Shown here piece by piece: positions 43,204 through 51,682 of a stretch of DNA of 64,000 bases. How positions within the stretch are numbered: the first letter of the stretch is position 1; each line of letters opens with the position of its first letter. This DNA is from Clostridia bacterium (GTDB lineage Bacteria; Bacillota_A; Clostridia; Oscillospirales; CAG-272), in contig JAFXWT010000165.1 in the NCBI GenBank assembly GCA_017542695.1, forward strand, positions 26,042-90,041, in the 5' to 3' direction. Made by a program: the position numbers and the translations under genes. The notes below the pieces were generated by a model, which was not told the origin of the DNA, did no database searches, and saw only the letters and a list, made by a program, of their open reading frames with translations.

Positions 43204-43725
43204 ATGAGACTTTTTTTCGCAGTGAACTTTTCCGAGCGTGAAAAGGACGCTATAATGTCAAAGGTCGGCGAGCTGAGAAAGATATGCTTGCGCGGCAATT
43301 TTTCAAAGAGGGATAACCTCCACGTCACGCTCGCGTTTCTAGGCGAAGTGCCGCGTGAGCGGCTCTCCGCAGTCATCGACGCGGCGAAGAGCGTTGACTT
43401 TTCGCCGTTTGACATATCTGTCGGTGGCGCGGGCAATTTCGGCTCTGTCGTTTGGCTTGGAGTAGACGGCGCAAAAGCACTTTGCGCCCTTGCCGAAAAC
43501 GTCCGCGATTCTTGTGCCGCGCGCGGCGTCGACTATGATAAAAAGGCGTTTATGCCACATCTGACTGTCTGCCGCGAGGCGATGTTCGCATGCGGCAAAA
43601 CGCCCGCATCTCTCGACGGCGGCGCGATATTGAATAAAACCGTCACGTCGTTCGAGCTTATGGAAAGCATTCGCCCGGGCGGCATTCTGACATACAAAAA
43701 ACTCTTCTCGCAAAGGTCGAGATAA
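43204..43725 (+). CDS. thpR: RNA 2',3'-cyclic phosphodiesterase
   Basis: A 173-residue 2H-phosphoesterase (LigT/ThpR type). The two catalytic HxT motifs are HVTLAFLG near residue 40 and HLTVCR near 119, and the N-terminal MRLFFAVNF is typical. It opens 2',3'-cyclic phosphates at RNA ends. It begins 70 bases after its promoter and ends 14 bases before the DUF4091 gene. Confidence 0.92.
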   Translation: MRLFFAVNFSEREKDAIMSKVGELRKICLRGNFSKRDNLHVTLAFLGEVPRERLSAVIDAAKSVDFSPFDISVGGAGNFGSVVWLGVDGAKALCALAENVRDSCAARGVDYDKKAFMPHLTVCREAMFACGKTPASLDGGAILNKTVTSFELMESIRPGGILTYKKLFSQRSR

Positions 43726-43739
43726 AAACGGAGGACAAA

Positions 43740-45410
43740 ATGAAACTGAAAACCGTATCGTCGCTTGAAAAAGTGTTCATCGACTCGAACCTCGGCGACT
43801 ACCCCGAAACAAACAGAATATCGGTCCTGCGCGGCGAGCGCGCGTCATTTCAGGTCGCGTTTGAAGCTGACGACGACGTCAGGCAGAGCGAGCTCTGTAC
43901 CATTGCGCTCGGCGGCTCGCTGAAAGACGTCGCGCGGCTGAGAAAAGTCAAAAACGTCCCCGTCGAATACCCCACTTACAAGGGCAGCGTCGACGACAAC
44001 TATCTCCGCACGACGCCGGGACTTTACCCTGATATCCTGCAGCCGATGACGTACGTCTCGTCCGACGCTCCGTACGGAAAAGTCCGCGCCACCCCACACG
44101 GCCCGCGCGCCCTTTGGATCGACGTTATCATACCGGACGACTCCGCGGCAGGCGAGCACGATATCACGGTCACGTTGACGAACGCGGGCGGGGAAGCAAA
44201 GAGCGTCACGTTCATTTTCGACGTAATTCCCGCCGCTCTGCCGAAGCAAGAGCTTATCTACACAGAGTGGTTCCACTGCGACTGCCTCGCTAACTACTAC
44301 CGAGTTCCCGCGTGGAGCGACGAGCATTTCCGTATCATCGAAAACTTTGCGCGCACCGCGCGCGAAAACGGCATCAATATGCTCCTTGTCCCAGTGTTCA
44401 CCCCGCCGCTCGACACGGAGATCGGCGGCGAGCGCCTCACGACGCAGCTCGTCAAGGTGAAAAAGACAGCCGGCGGCTATGAATTTTCATATGATCTGCT
44501 CGACAGATATCTCGATCTTATCAAAAGCGTCGGGATCGAATATTATGAGATTTCGCACCTCTACACACAATGGGGCGTGTACCACGCGCCGAAGATCGTG
44601 GCCGACGTTGACGGCGAGGAGAAAAAGATATTCGGCTGGGAGACAGACTCGCACGGTCCCGAATACGTTTCGTTCCTGCGCGAGTTTCTTAATTCGTTCC
44701 TCTCGCACATGAAAGCGCGCGGCGAGGACAAAAAGTGCTATTTTCACATCTCCGACGAGCCGAGCGAAGAACATCTCGAAAGCTACAAAGCGGGCAAGGA
44801 GGTCGTTGCCGACCTGCTTGCAGAGTATCCGATAATGGACGCGATATCGAATTTCGACTTTTACAGCCGCGGGATCGTCGATATGCCCATCCCGGCAAGC
44901 GACCACATCGGTCCGTTCCTCGACGCGAAAATCGAGGGGCTTTGGACGTATTACTGCTGCGGGCAGTGCGTCGGTGTTTCAAACCGACTTGTTGCAATGC
45001 CGTCTTGGCGCAACCGCGCGATCGGGACGCAGATGTATAAATACGACATCAAGGGATTTTTGCAGTGGGGATATAACTTCTACAACAACCGCTTTTCTCA
45101 CGACGATATCGAGCCGTATTCCGACCTTTCGGGCGAATACTGGGTCCCCGCGGGAGATACGTTTTCCGTTTATCCGTCAAGCGACGGCTCGGCGCTCGAA
45201 TCGCTCCGCCTTGTCGTGTTTTACGAGGGGATAACAGATATGCGCGCCATGAAGTTGTGCGAAAGTCTCTGCGGCAAAGACGAAACAATGCGCGCCATCG
45301 AGCGTGCGTACGGAAAAACAGTCACGTTTGACGACTGCCCGCGCACAGCCGCCGAAATGCTCCGCATACGCGAGGCGATAAATTGCAAAATTGCGGAAAA
45401 CATCAAATAA
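43740..45410 (+). CDS. DUF4091 domain protein, glycoside hydrolase-like
   Basis: A 556-residue protein with an N-terminal beta-sandwich (about 1-165), a TIM-barrel-like middle (175-420) and a C-terminal DUF4091 region (QWGYNFYNNRFSHDDIEPY near 440, then a helical tail). DUF4091 proteins are thought to be glycoside hydrolases, and some act on beta-galactofuranosides or N-acetylgalactosamine sugars, but the active-site residues are not assigned here; HISDEPSEE near 338 is a candidate acid region. No signal peptide, so it is intracellular. CGGAGG lies upstream of the ATG. Confidence 0.8.
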   Translation: MKLKTVSSLEKVFIDSNLGDYPETNRISVLRGERASFQVAFEADDDVRQSELCTIALGGSLKDVARLRKVKNVPVEYPTYKGSVDDNYLRTTPGLYPDILQPMTYVSSDAPYGKVRATPHGPRALWIDVIIPDDSAAGEHDITVTLTNAGGEAKSVTFIFDVIPAALPKQELIYTEWFHCDCLANYYRVPAWSDEHFRIIENFARTARENGINMLLVPVFTPPLDTEIGGERLTTQLVKVKKTAGGYEFSYDLLDRYLDLIKSVGIEYYEISHLYTQWGVYHAPKIVADVDGEEKKIFGWETDSHGPEYVSFLREFLNSFLSHMKARGEDKKCYFHISDEPSEEHLESYKAGKEVVADLLAEYPIMDAISNFDFYSRGIVDMPIPASDHIGPFLDAKIEGLWTYYCCGQCVGVSNRLVAMPSWRNRAIGTQMYKYDIKGFLQWGYNFYNNRFSHDDIEPYSDLSGEYWVPAGDTFSVYPSSDGSALESLRLVVFYEGITDMRAMKLCESLCGKDETMRAIERAYGKTVTFDDCPRTAAEMLRIREAINCKIAENIK

Positions 45411-45427
45411 CATCGCACAAAAACAGT

Positions 45428-45464
45428 CGGCGGAGAAAAATGTTGATTTTTTCTCCGCCGTTTG
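45428..45464 (+). terminator. Terminator after the DUF4091 gene, overlapping the next promoter
   Basis: Perfect 13-bp arms CGGCGGAGAAAAA (45428-45440) and TTTTTCTCCGCCG (45448-45460); the 7-base loop begins the -35 of the following promoter. Confidence 0.8.
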
Positions 45465-45471
45465 ATATAAT
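45443..45471 (+). promoter_or_regulatory. Promoter of the Gfo/Idh/MocA gene
   Basis: TTGATT (45443-45448), 17 bases, TATAAT (45466-45471), TGA before the -10. The -35 sits in the loop of the preceding terminator. Confidence 0.8.
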
Positions 45472-45520
45472 TAAAACAGAATGACGTCATCGATTGATCA
45501 TGAAAAGACAGGTTTTTGAT

Positions 45521-46525
45521 ATGAAGAAGCTGAAATTCGGTATTCTCGGATGCGGAATGGTGGCAAATATCCACGCCCGCGCAATAAAAGAGATCGGCGA
45601 CGCCGAGCTTGTCGCCCTTTGCGACAGCGACAGGGAGCGCGCCTGCGTCTTTGCCGAACAATACGACGCGCATCCGTATTTCGACTACGGGGAAATGCTC
45701 GCGTCCGATATCGACGTTGTCTGCGTTTGCACTCCGAGCTCTTTTCACGCTCGGAACGCGATCGACGCGCTTGAAGCCGGAAAGCACGTCGTGCTCGAAA
45801 AGCCGATGGCGTTCACGGCGCGCGAAGCGGACGAAGTCATCGCCTCAAGCGACAAATCGGGCAAAAAAATAACGGTCATTTCCCAGCTCCGATTTTCCGA
45901 GGACGTGAAAAAAGTCAAAAATTTGATACAGAGCGGCGCGTTCGGCAATATTACGCTGTGTAATCTGTTTATGAAATACTATCGCCGCCGCGAGTATTAC
46001 TCGCAAAGCGCGTGGAAGGGCAAAATTGCGTTTGACGGCGGCGGCGCGCTGATGAATCAGGGGATTCACGGCGTCGATCTTCTGATATACATAATGGGCG
46101 ACATAAGATCTGTTTCGGGCAAGATCGGCACACTCTCGCACGACGTCGAAACGGAAGATACCGCCGTCGCCACCGCGGAGTTTGAATGCGGCGCGCTTGG
46201 AATCATCGAAGCGTCGACGTGCGCGTACCCCGGCTTTGCTCGCCGCATCGAGATACACGGTGACCGCGGGTACGTCATCATCCGCGAAAACAAAATCGAA
46301 AAGCTGATGATCGACGGGCAAGATACCGATGTGATCGACGACAGCGGCGTTTCACCTGCGGGCGACCCGTCTGATCTCTCCGTCGAGATGCACAAGGTGC
46401 AGATCGAAAACCTTATCGGCGCGATAGGCGGCAAGGAAGACCTGCTCATCGACGCCCGCGAGGGCAAAAAAGCCGTCGCCGTGATCGAGAAGATATACGG
46501 ATCGGCGAGAAAATACCGCGCATGA
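45521..46525 (+). CDS. Gfo/Idh/MocA-family oxidoreductase
   Basis: A 334-residue NAD(P)-dependent sugar dehydrogenase-type protein. The Rossmann motif is FGILGCGMVANIHARA (residues 5-20); the family EKPMA motif is near 94 and the substrate-side GGGALMNQGIHGVDLL near 170-185 carries the catalytic-type His. Members oxidise or rearrange sugars, inositols and amino-sugar derivatives; the substrate is unknown. ATG 45521, with ACAGG upstream, is chosen over ATG 45500. The stop lies inside the following terminator stem. Confidence 0.88.
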   Translation: MKKLKFGILGCGMVANIHARAIKEIGDAELVALCDSDRERACVFAEQYDAHPYFDYGEMLASDIDVVCVCTPSSFHARNAIDALEAGKHVVLEKPMAFTAREADEVIASSDKSGKKITVISQLRFSEDVKKVKNLIQSGAFGNITLCNLFMKYYRRREYYSQSAWKGKIAFDGGGALMNQGIHGVDLLIYIMGDIRSVSGKIGTLSHDVETEDTAVATAEFECGALGIIEASTCAYPGFARRIEIHGDRGYVIIRENKIEKLMIDGQDTDVIDDSGVSPAGDPSDLSVEMHKVQIENLIGAIGGKEDLLIDAREGKKAVAVIEKIYGSARKYRA

Positions 46526-46545
46526 AAACCATGCGCGGTATTTTA
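46511..46545. terminator. Bidirectional terminator
   Basis: Perfect 14-bp stem AAATACCGCGCATG (46511-46524), loop of five, complement 46530-46543; overlaps the stop of the plus-strand gene. Confidence 0.9.
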
Positions 46546-46548
46546 ATT

Positions 46549-47478
46549 TTATTCTTCCCACAGCCCATACGTTTCGAGCATATATTTTCCTATCTCGAAC
46601 AGCATCTCGTCCGCCATGGCGCGTATTCTGAACGGTATCGGCTTCAGATTCAGCGTCAGCTCGCCGTTATGGAAAAAGTCCTTGTGACCTCTTCTGTTCG
46701 GCGTGTCCGTTTCGAGAGAAAAAGCGTTTTTGTATCCGATGTCGATGAGTCCCTGAATGAACGCGTCGAAATTCACGTTTCCGAACAGCGGGAAATTGTG
46801 CATATCGGGCGCGAAAACGCCGTCCGGCTCGCTTATCGGATAGAGATTGTCGTGAATATGCACGGCGCGCAGATGATCGCTGAGCTTGACGATGCTCTCG
46901 TACTGATCCTGCCGCGTCAGATTGCCGTGACCGACGTCCCAGCAGGCGTGGATGTGCGTGCTCGGGAACGAGTTAATAACTTTCAGCAGATCGTCTGCCG
47001 AGAAGCAATAGAGGTCTTTTTCAAGAAAATGACCGAGATTTTCAAAGCAGAAATCGACGTCGTACTCGTCGAGCAACGGAAGAAAACGGCTGAAAAATTT
47101 CACGTTTTCGTCAACGAATTTTTCGGGCGTCGAATCCTTGACGTGTAAGAGATGCACGACGAGCGACTTTATCCCGAGATACGAGCAGACCTTGATCGAC
47201 TGACGCATTGCCGCGTCGTCCTTTTCGGTTTTGAGGTGCATATACCCGCCTATCGGCGCGTGCGCCTGGCAGAATACCATGTTTCTCGCCTGCATCTTCG
47301 TTTTGATGCGTTTCGCGGGCATCACCCAGTCCGTTTCAGACATTATCGCCGCGTCGTAAGGGCAGTCGAGCGACAGGTCGAGCGCCTGATAGCCGAGATC
47401 GGCGTAGTAATCTATGAGATCGCAAAGATCGCGAATGAAAAAGTGTGTGTAACCGCCTGTAACTACAGAAAGCTTCAT
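46549..47478 (-). CDS. Sugar phosphate isomerase/epimerase family protein (AP_endonuc_2)
   Basis: A 309-residue TIM-barrel protein of the xylose-isomerase-like family. Probable metal ligands: CFENLGHF near residue 145 (Glu), CWDVGHGN near 180 (Asp, His), AVHIHDN near 209 (His) and FSLETD near 262 (Glu). Such proteins epimerise or dehydrate sugars and inositols, and often work with a Gfo/Idh/MocA enzyme such as the convergent neighbour. GGAGGAT precedes the ATG. Confidence 0.85.
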   Translation of the reverse strand: MKLSVVTGGYTHFFIRDLCDLIDYYADLGYQALDLSLDCPYDAAIMSETDWVMPAKRIKTKMQARNMVFCQAHAPIGGYMHLKTEKDDAAMRQSIKVCSYLGIKSLVVHLLHVKDSTPEKFVDENVKFFSRFLPLLDEYDVDFCFENLGHFLEKDLYCFSADDLLKVINSFPSTHIHACWDVGHGNLTRQDQYESIVKLSDHLRAVHIHDNLYPISEPDGVFAPDMHNFPLFGNVNFDAFIQGLIDIGYKNAFSLETDTPNRRGHKDFFHNGELTLNLKPIPFRIRAMADEMLFEIGKYMLETYGLWEE

Positions 47479-47510
47479 TATGTTATCCTCCGCTTTTTTA
47501 TTTCACCTTT

Positions 47511-47539
47511 ATTCTATCATATCATATTTATGCTGTCAA
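47511..47539 (-). promoter_or_regulatory. Promoter of the isomerase/epimerase gene
   Basis: Minus strand: TTGACA (47534-47539), 17 bases, TAGAAT (47511-47516), TGA before the -10. Confidence 0.8.
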
Positions 47540-47563
47540 CATCAAAATCCGCAACGATTTTTA

Positions 47564-47592
47564 TTGAAAATCGACGAATCGTATGATATAAT
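47564..47592 (+). promoter_or_regulatory. Promoter of the sirtuin gene
   Basis: TTGAAA (47564-47569), 17 bases, TATAAT (47587-47592), TGA before the -10. Confidence 0.85.
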
Positions 47593-47621
47593 CAAATCAT
47601 AAATATCATCCGGAGACATTT

Positions 47622-48365
47622 ATGGACGAAAAGATCGAAAAACTCGCGCGATTTATCGAGGAGTCGGAGCGCATAGTCTTTTTCGGCGGTGCGGGAGTAT
47701 CGACGGAAAGCGGAGTTCCCGATTTCCGAAGCGTCGACGGGCTGTATAATCAGCACGACATAAGATTCGAGCGGTACAGCCCCGAATATCTGTTGAGCCA
47801 TGACTGTCTGACGCGCGAGCCGGAGGTCTTTTTCGAGTTCTACCGTCAGAAAATGGACACTCGCTTAGTAGAGCCGAACGCGGCGCACAAATTCCTCGCT
47901 CGCCTCGAAAAAACCGGCAAGCTCAGCTCCGTCGTGACGCAGAATATCGACGGGCTCCATCAGAAAGCGGGCAGCGCGAACGTCCGTGAGATACACGGCT
48001 CGACGGAGCGCAACTACTGTATGAAATGCGGTAAGAAATACCCCGCGGACTACATTTTTGAATCAAAGGAGCGCGTGCCGCGCTGCCGGTGCGGCGGCGT
48101 CGTCAGGTGCGACGTCACGCTCTACGGCGAACAGCTACCCGACGACGCGGTGACGCGCGCGATATCGGAAATACGCCGCGCCGATATGCTCATCATCGGC
48201 GGCACGTCGCTGACGGTTTATCCTGCCTCGTCGTACGTCGGATTTTTCCGCGGAAAGCATATTGCGATCATAAACCGGGATCACCTCGACTACCCGCTGG
48301 ACGCGGAAAACGACGTCGAGATCAACGCGCCGATAGGCGAAGTGTTCTCGCAAATAACGGTATAA
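47622..48365 (+). CDS. cobB: NAD-dependent protein deacylase (sirtuin)
   Basis: A 247-residue Sir2-family enzyme that removes acyl groups from lysines using NAD. Motifs in order: FFGGAGVSTESGVPDFRS (residues 24-41), TQNIDGLHQKAGS (near 107), catalytic His in REIHGSTE (near 126), a zinc site (CMKCGKKY...CRCGG), and GGTSLTVYPAS near 197. The loop lacks the Tyr/Arg pair of classical desuccinylases as far as can be seen, so a general deacetylase is likely. CCGGAG precedes the ATG. It is followed 10 bases later by the CmpB-like gene. Confidence 0.93.
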   Translation: MDEKIEKLARFIEESERIVFFGGAGVSTESGVPDFRSVDGLYNQHDIRFERYSPEYLLSHDCLTREPEVFFEFYRQKMDTRLVEPNAAHKFLARLEKTGKLSSVVTQNIDGLHQKAGSANVREIHGSTERNYCMKCGKKYPADYIFESKERVPRCRCGGVVRCDVTLYGEQLPDDAVTRAISEIRRADMLIIGGTSLTVYPASSYVGFFRGKHIAIINRDHLDYPLDAENDVEINAPIGEVFSQITV

Positions 48366-48375
48366 GGAGAAAAAC

Positions 48376-48906
48376 ATGAAATTTGTCGATTTTCTCAAAA
48401 AAACGCGCAACCTCATCGAATGGTTCATGATCTACTGCATAATGGGCTGGCTTTACGAGGTCGTATGGTGGTACCTTATCGAACTCAACCGCGGCTTTGT
48501 CAACCGCGGCGTGCTCTACGGTCCGTGGCTTCCGATCTACGGCTTCGGAATGCTCGCCGTGCTCGGCGTGGTGCGCCTCTTGAAAATCAAAAAACCGTTT
48601 CCGATCTTCCTTATCGGCACCGCGCTCGTAACGGGCGTCGAGCTTCTCGGCTCGTATATTATGGAATGGACGGTGGGATATATCATGTGGGACTACAGCG
48701 GTATGTTCGGCAATTATGACGGCAGGATAGCCGTCAAAACGAGCATCCTCTTCGGTCTGCTCATCATGTTCGGCATATACTCCGTTCATCCGAGAATGGA
48801 AAAATTCCAAAAGCGTTTTGATAATAACGTGATACACAATATCTTGTTTGTGCTCGTGCTCATAACTATGATTGCCGACGCGGTGTTCACGTTCTTCATT
48901 AAGTGA
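48376..48906 (+). CDS. CmpB-like membrane protein (putative ABC transporter type IV)
   Basis: A 176-residue protein with about five membrane segments, of the ABC_trans_CmpB (PF06541) family: GWLYEVVWWYLIELNRGFVNRG near residue 24 with the GPWLPIYGFG stretch, then GVELLGSYIMEWTVG near 90 and WDYSGMFGNYDGRI. Despite the family name, no ATPase partner is present and the role is unknown. AAGGAG precedes the ATG; cotranscribed with the sirtuin gene. Confidence 0.85.
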   Translation: MKFVDFLKKTRNLIEWFMIYCIMGWLYEVVWWYLIELNRGFVNRGVLYGPWLPIYGFGMLAVLGVVRLLKIKKPFPIFLIGTALVTGVELLGSYIMEWTVGYIMWDYSGMFGNYDGRIAVKTSILFGLLIMFGIYSVHPRMEKFQKRFDNNVIHNILFVLVLITMIADAVFTFFIK

Positions 48907-49038
48907 CAGAAACGGGACGGTAATGATACGAGCACAATTAAAGCCGACGTCTCCCGCGCCGATGCGATAAAAACGACACCGAAAACAAAACCTCACACGA
49001 CGTTTTTTATTAAAATCACAAAATAAACGGAGGAAAAC

Positions 49039-50115
49039 ATGAAAATTATCGAACAACCGCGCACTATTATTTCAAATCCCGATTCCGTCTTCGGATATTT
49101 CGCGTGGCCGAGCATCGCACGCCTTCAGGACGGCTCGCTTGCCGCCGTTTGCTCGGGCTTCCGCATCCGCCATATCTGCCCGTTCGGCAAAGCCGTAATG
49201 GCAAAAAGTCTTGACGACGGAAAAACGTGGTCGTATCCCACACCCGTCATCGACACGCCGCTTGACGACCGCGACAGCGGTATATGTGTATTTGGCGATC
49301 GTGTCATCATAACGTCGTTCAACAATACGCCCGAAGATCAGAAAAATTGGGCGGAAAACAATATCAAAAAGGGCGACAACGGCGCGTCGATAAAATTCAT
49401 TCAAAGCTATTTCGGAATGTACCCCGCCGACGCGTGCGAAAAATATCTCGGCTCGACGTATCGTATCAGCCGCGACGGCGGCGTGACGTTCGGAGAGATA
49501 AAGCGCAGCCCCGTCACAAGCCCGCACGGCCCGTTCGTATGCGGAGGCAAAGTGATGTGGGTCGGCAAGCTGTTCGATAAATTCAATGATCACGAGGGTA
49601 TCGCTCTCTGCGAAATGGACGAAAACGAGGATTTCCGCGTCAAAACCGTCCTGCCTCCATGCAAAGCCGAGTTCGGCGACGTCCTCGAATGCGAGCCGCA
49701 CGCGATCGAACTTCCCGACGGAAAGATCCTTGTTGCGATACGCGTGCAGCGTTTTAACGAGCATCCGCTCTTCACGGTTTATATTTCCGAATCGACCGAC
49801 GGCGGCAATACGTTCACCGTTCCGAAGATGCTCCTGCCCGAGCTTGCGGGCTCGCCGCCGCATTTCATGCTTCATTCGTCGGGCGCGCTTGTAATGAGCT
49901 ACGCCTGCCGCCATGGCAACTGCGGCATCCGCGCGCGCATAAGCCGTGATTACGGCAAAACGTGGGGAGATGAAATAATGCTGACCGAAAACGCGCCGTC
50001 ACCCGACCTCGGCTACCCTGCGACGATAGAGAAAAAGGACGGCTCGCTCCTCACCGTCTACTACGAGAAGGAAGAGCGTTTCGCCGTCATAAAGCAGATC
50101 GTGTGGGAGATTTGA
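49039..50115 (+). CDS. Sialidase-like BNR/Asp-box protein (1 of 4)
   Basis: A 358-residue six-bladed propeller protein. Asp-box repeats (SxDxGxTW type) are visible: SLDDGKTW near 55, SRDGGVTF near 145, STDGGNTF near 255 and SRDYGKTW near 305. The N-terminal WPSIARLQDGS corresponds to the blade that in GH33 holds the first catalytic Arg. There is no signal peptide. Substrate and even enzymatic activity are uncertain, since BNR proteins of this size include sialidases and other hydrolases or lyases. CGGAGG precedes the ATG. The M32 gene follows 13 bases later. Confidence 0.8.
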   Translation: MKIIEQPRTIISNPDSVFGYFAWPSIARLQDGSLAAVCSGFRIRHICPFGKAVMAKSLDDGKTWSYPTPVIDTPLDDRDSGICVFGDRVIITSFNNTPEDQKNWAENNIKKGDNGASIKFIQSYFGMYPADACEKYLGSTYRISRDGGVTFGEIKRSPVTSPHGPFVCGGKVMWVGKLFDKFNDHEGIALCEMDENEDFRVKTVLPPCKAEFGDVLECEPHAIELPDGKILVAIRVQRFNEHPLFTVYISESTDGGNTFTVPKMLLPELAGSPPHFMLHSSGALVMSYACRHGNCGIRARISRDYGKTWGDEIMLTENAPSPDLGYPATIEKKDGSLLTVYYEKEERFAVIKQIVWEI

Positions 50116-50128
50116 TAAGGAGAATAAC

Positions 50129-51637
50129 ATGGAAAACATAACAAAAGAAAAACTCGAATACTTAAAAAGCAATCTTTCCACGCTTAAAAAGTACTATCAC
50201 GCGCTCGGAATAATGAACTTCGATTTTGAAACCTGCGCTCCGCGCGACGCGCAGAAAGAAGAAGCCGAAACGATGAGTTACTTCTCAAACGAGGCGTTCA
50301 AAATAGCGACGTCCGACGAAATGAAGGAGGCGACGGTGTATCTTTATGAGCACCGCGACGAGCTCGAGCCGCTCGACAGGATTTGCGTAAACTACCTCTA
50401 CGACGATTACCTCAAAACGAAGAACGTCACTCCCGAAACACAGCTCCGCTGGGCGCAGATAGGCAACAAGGCGTATATCGACTGGCACGAGGCAAAGGAA
50501 AAATCGGACTTTTCCATCTTTGAAAAATCGCTCGGAGATGTGCTTGAAATATCGAAAGAAGACGTTTCGCTCCGCGAGAACGCCCTCCCCGACTTTTATG
50601 ACAATCTGCTTAATGACTGCGAAAAGGGCGTACTCGGGAAAGACCTTGACGCATTCTTCGACGAGCTGAAAGCGGGGCTCATCGACCTCATCGGCAGAAT
50701 AAAAAGATCGGAACACGTCATCCGCACCGATTTTCTCACTCGCAAGGTGCCGATATATAAGCAGGAACAGTTTTCGCGTTATCTGCTCGAGCTGAACGGC
50801 TATGATTTTAGTAAAGGATATATCACAACGACGGAGCACCCGTTCACATCTCCCGTCGCGGAAAACGACGCGCGCGTGACGACGCACTATTACGAGGATA
50901 TGTTCCTCTCTAACGTCTATTCGGTGATCCACGAGGGCGGTCACGCCATATTCATGCAGAACGAACCCGCCGAGGATCACGCTCATTTCATAAACGACCA
51001 CGTTTCAAACGGAATGCACGAGTCCGTCTCTCGTTTTTACGAGAACGTCATAGGCAGAAGCGAGGAATATATCCGGCTCATCTATCCGAAGCTCATGGAG
51101 CTGTTCGGCGACGAGCTCGGCGACGTATCCGAGCGCGAGCTGTACGAAGCGGTGAACGTCGTCACGCCGTCGCTCATACGTACGGAAGCGGACGAGGTGA
51201 CATACGGACTTCACATTGTCATCCGCTATGAGATGGAAAAGCTCATCTGCTCGGGCAAGATAAAGATCGCCGACGTGCCGAAAAAATGGAACGAGCTTTA
51301 CACAGAGTATCTCGGCGTCACTCCCGACAGCGACAAGACGGGCGTGCTTCAGGACGTTCACTGGTCGGGCGGCTTCGGCTATTTCCCGAGCTATGCCCTC
51401 GGCAATGCTTATAACGCGATGTACGTCAAGGAAATATCAAAGGACATCGACTTTAAGGGCGCGATCGCCCGCGGCGATTTCGCGTCGATCAACGGCTGGA
51501 TGAAGGAGCACGTTTTCAAAAAAGCGAACGTTCTCACACCAAAGGAATGGCTTGTCGATCTCACGGGGAAAACGCTCACCGCGAAGGATTTCCTCGAATA
51601 CTTAAACGAAAAATACACGAAAATATATATGCTTTGA
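50129..51637 (+). CDS. M32-family metallocarboxypeptidase
   Basis: A 502-residue, mainly helical cytoplasmic enzyme. The zinc motif HEGGH is at residues 268-272 and the family segments TTHYYEDMF before it and HESVSRFYEN (near 307; third ligand Glu) after it are present, as is a C-terminal GYFPSYALGNAYNA. It removes C-terminal amino acids from peptides, which could be those taken up by the peptide-type importer in this window. AAGGAG precedes the ATG. A bidirectional terminator follows. Confidence 0.93.
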   Translation: MENITKEKLEYLKSNLSTLKKYYHALGIMNFDFETCAPRDAQKEEAETMSYFSNEAFKIATSDEMKEATVYLYEHRDELEPLDRICVNYLYDDYLKTKNVTPETQLRWAQIGNKAYIDWHEAKEKSDFSIFEKSLGDVLEISKEDVSLRENALPDFYDNLLNDCEKGVLGKDLDAFFDELKAGLIDLIGRIKRSEHVIRTDFLTRKVPIYKQEQFSRYLLELNGYDFSKGYITTTEHPFTSPVAENDARVTTHYYEDMFLSNVYSVIHEGGHAIFMQNEPAEDHAHFINDHVSNGMHESVSRFYENVIGRSEEYIRLIYPKLMELFGDELGDVSERELYEAVNVVTPSLIRTEADEVTYGLHIVIRYEMEKLICSGKIKIADVPKKWNELYTEYLGVTPDSDKTGVLQDVHWSGGFGYFPSYALGNAYNAMYVKEISKDIDFKGAIARGDFASINGWMKEHVFKKANVLTPKEWLVDLTGKTLTAKDFLEYLNEKYTKIYML

Positions 51638-51675
51638 AAAAACGCCGTGGGCGGCGTGCCGCCCACGGCGTTTTT
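51638..51675. terminator. Bidirectional terminator, 18-bp stem
   Basis: Bases 51638-51655 pair perfectly with 51658-51675 around a 2-base loop; shared by the convergent M32 and GH29 genes. Confidence 0.93.
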
Positions 51676-51682
51676 GTGTTTT

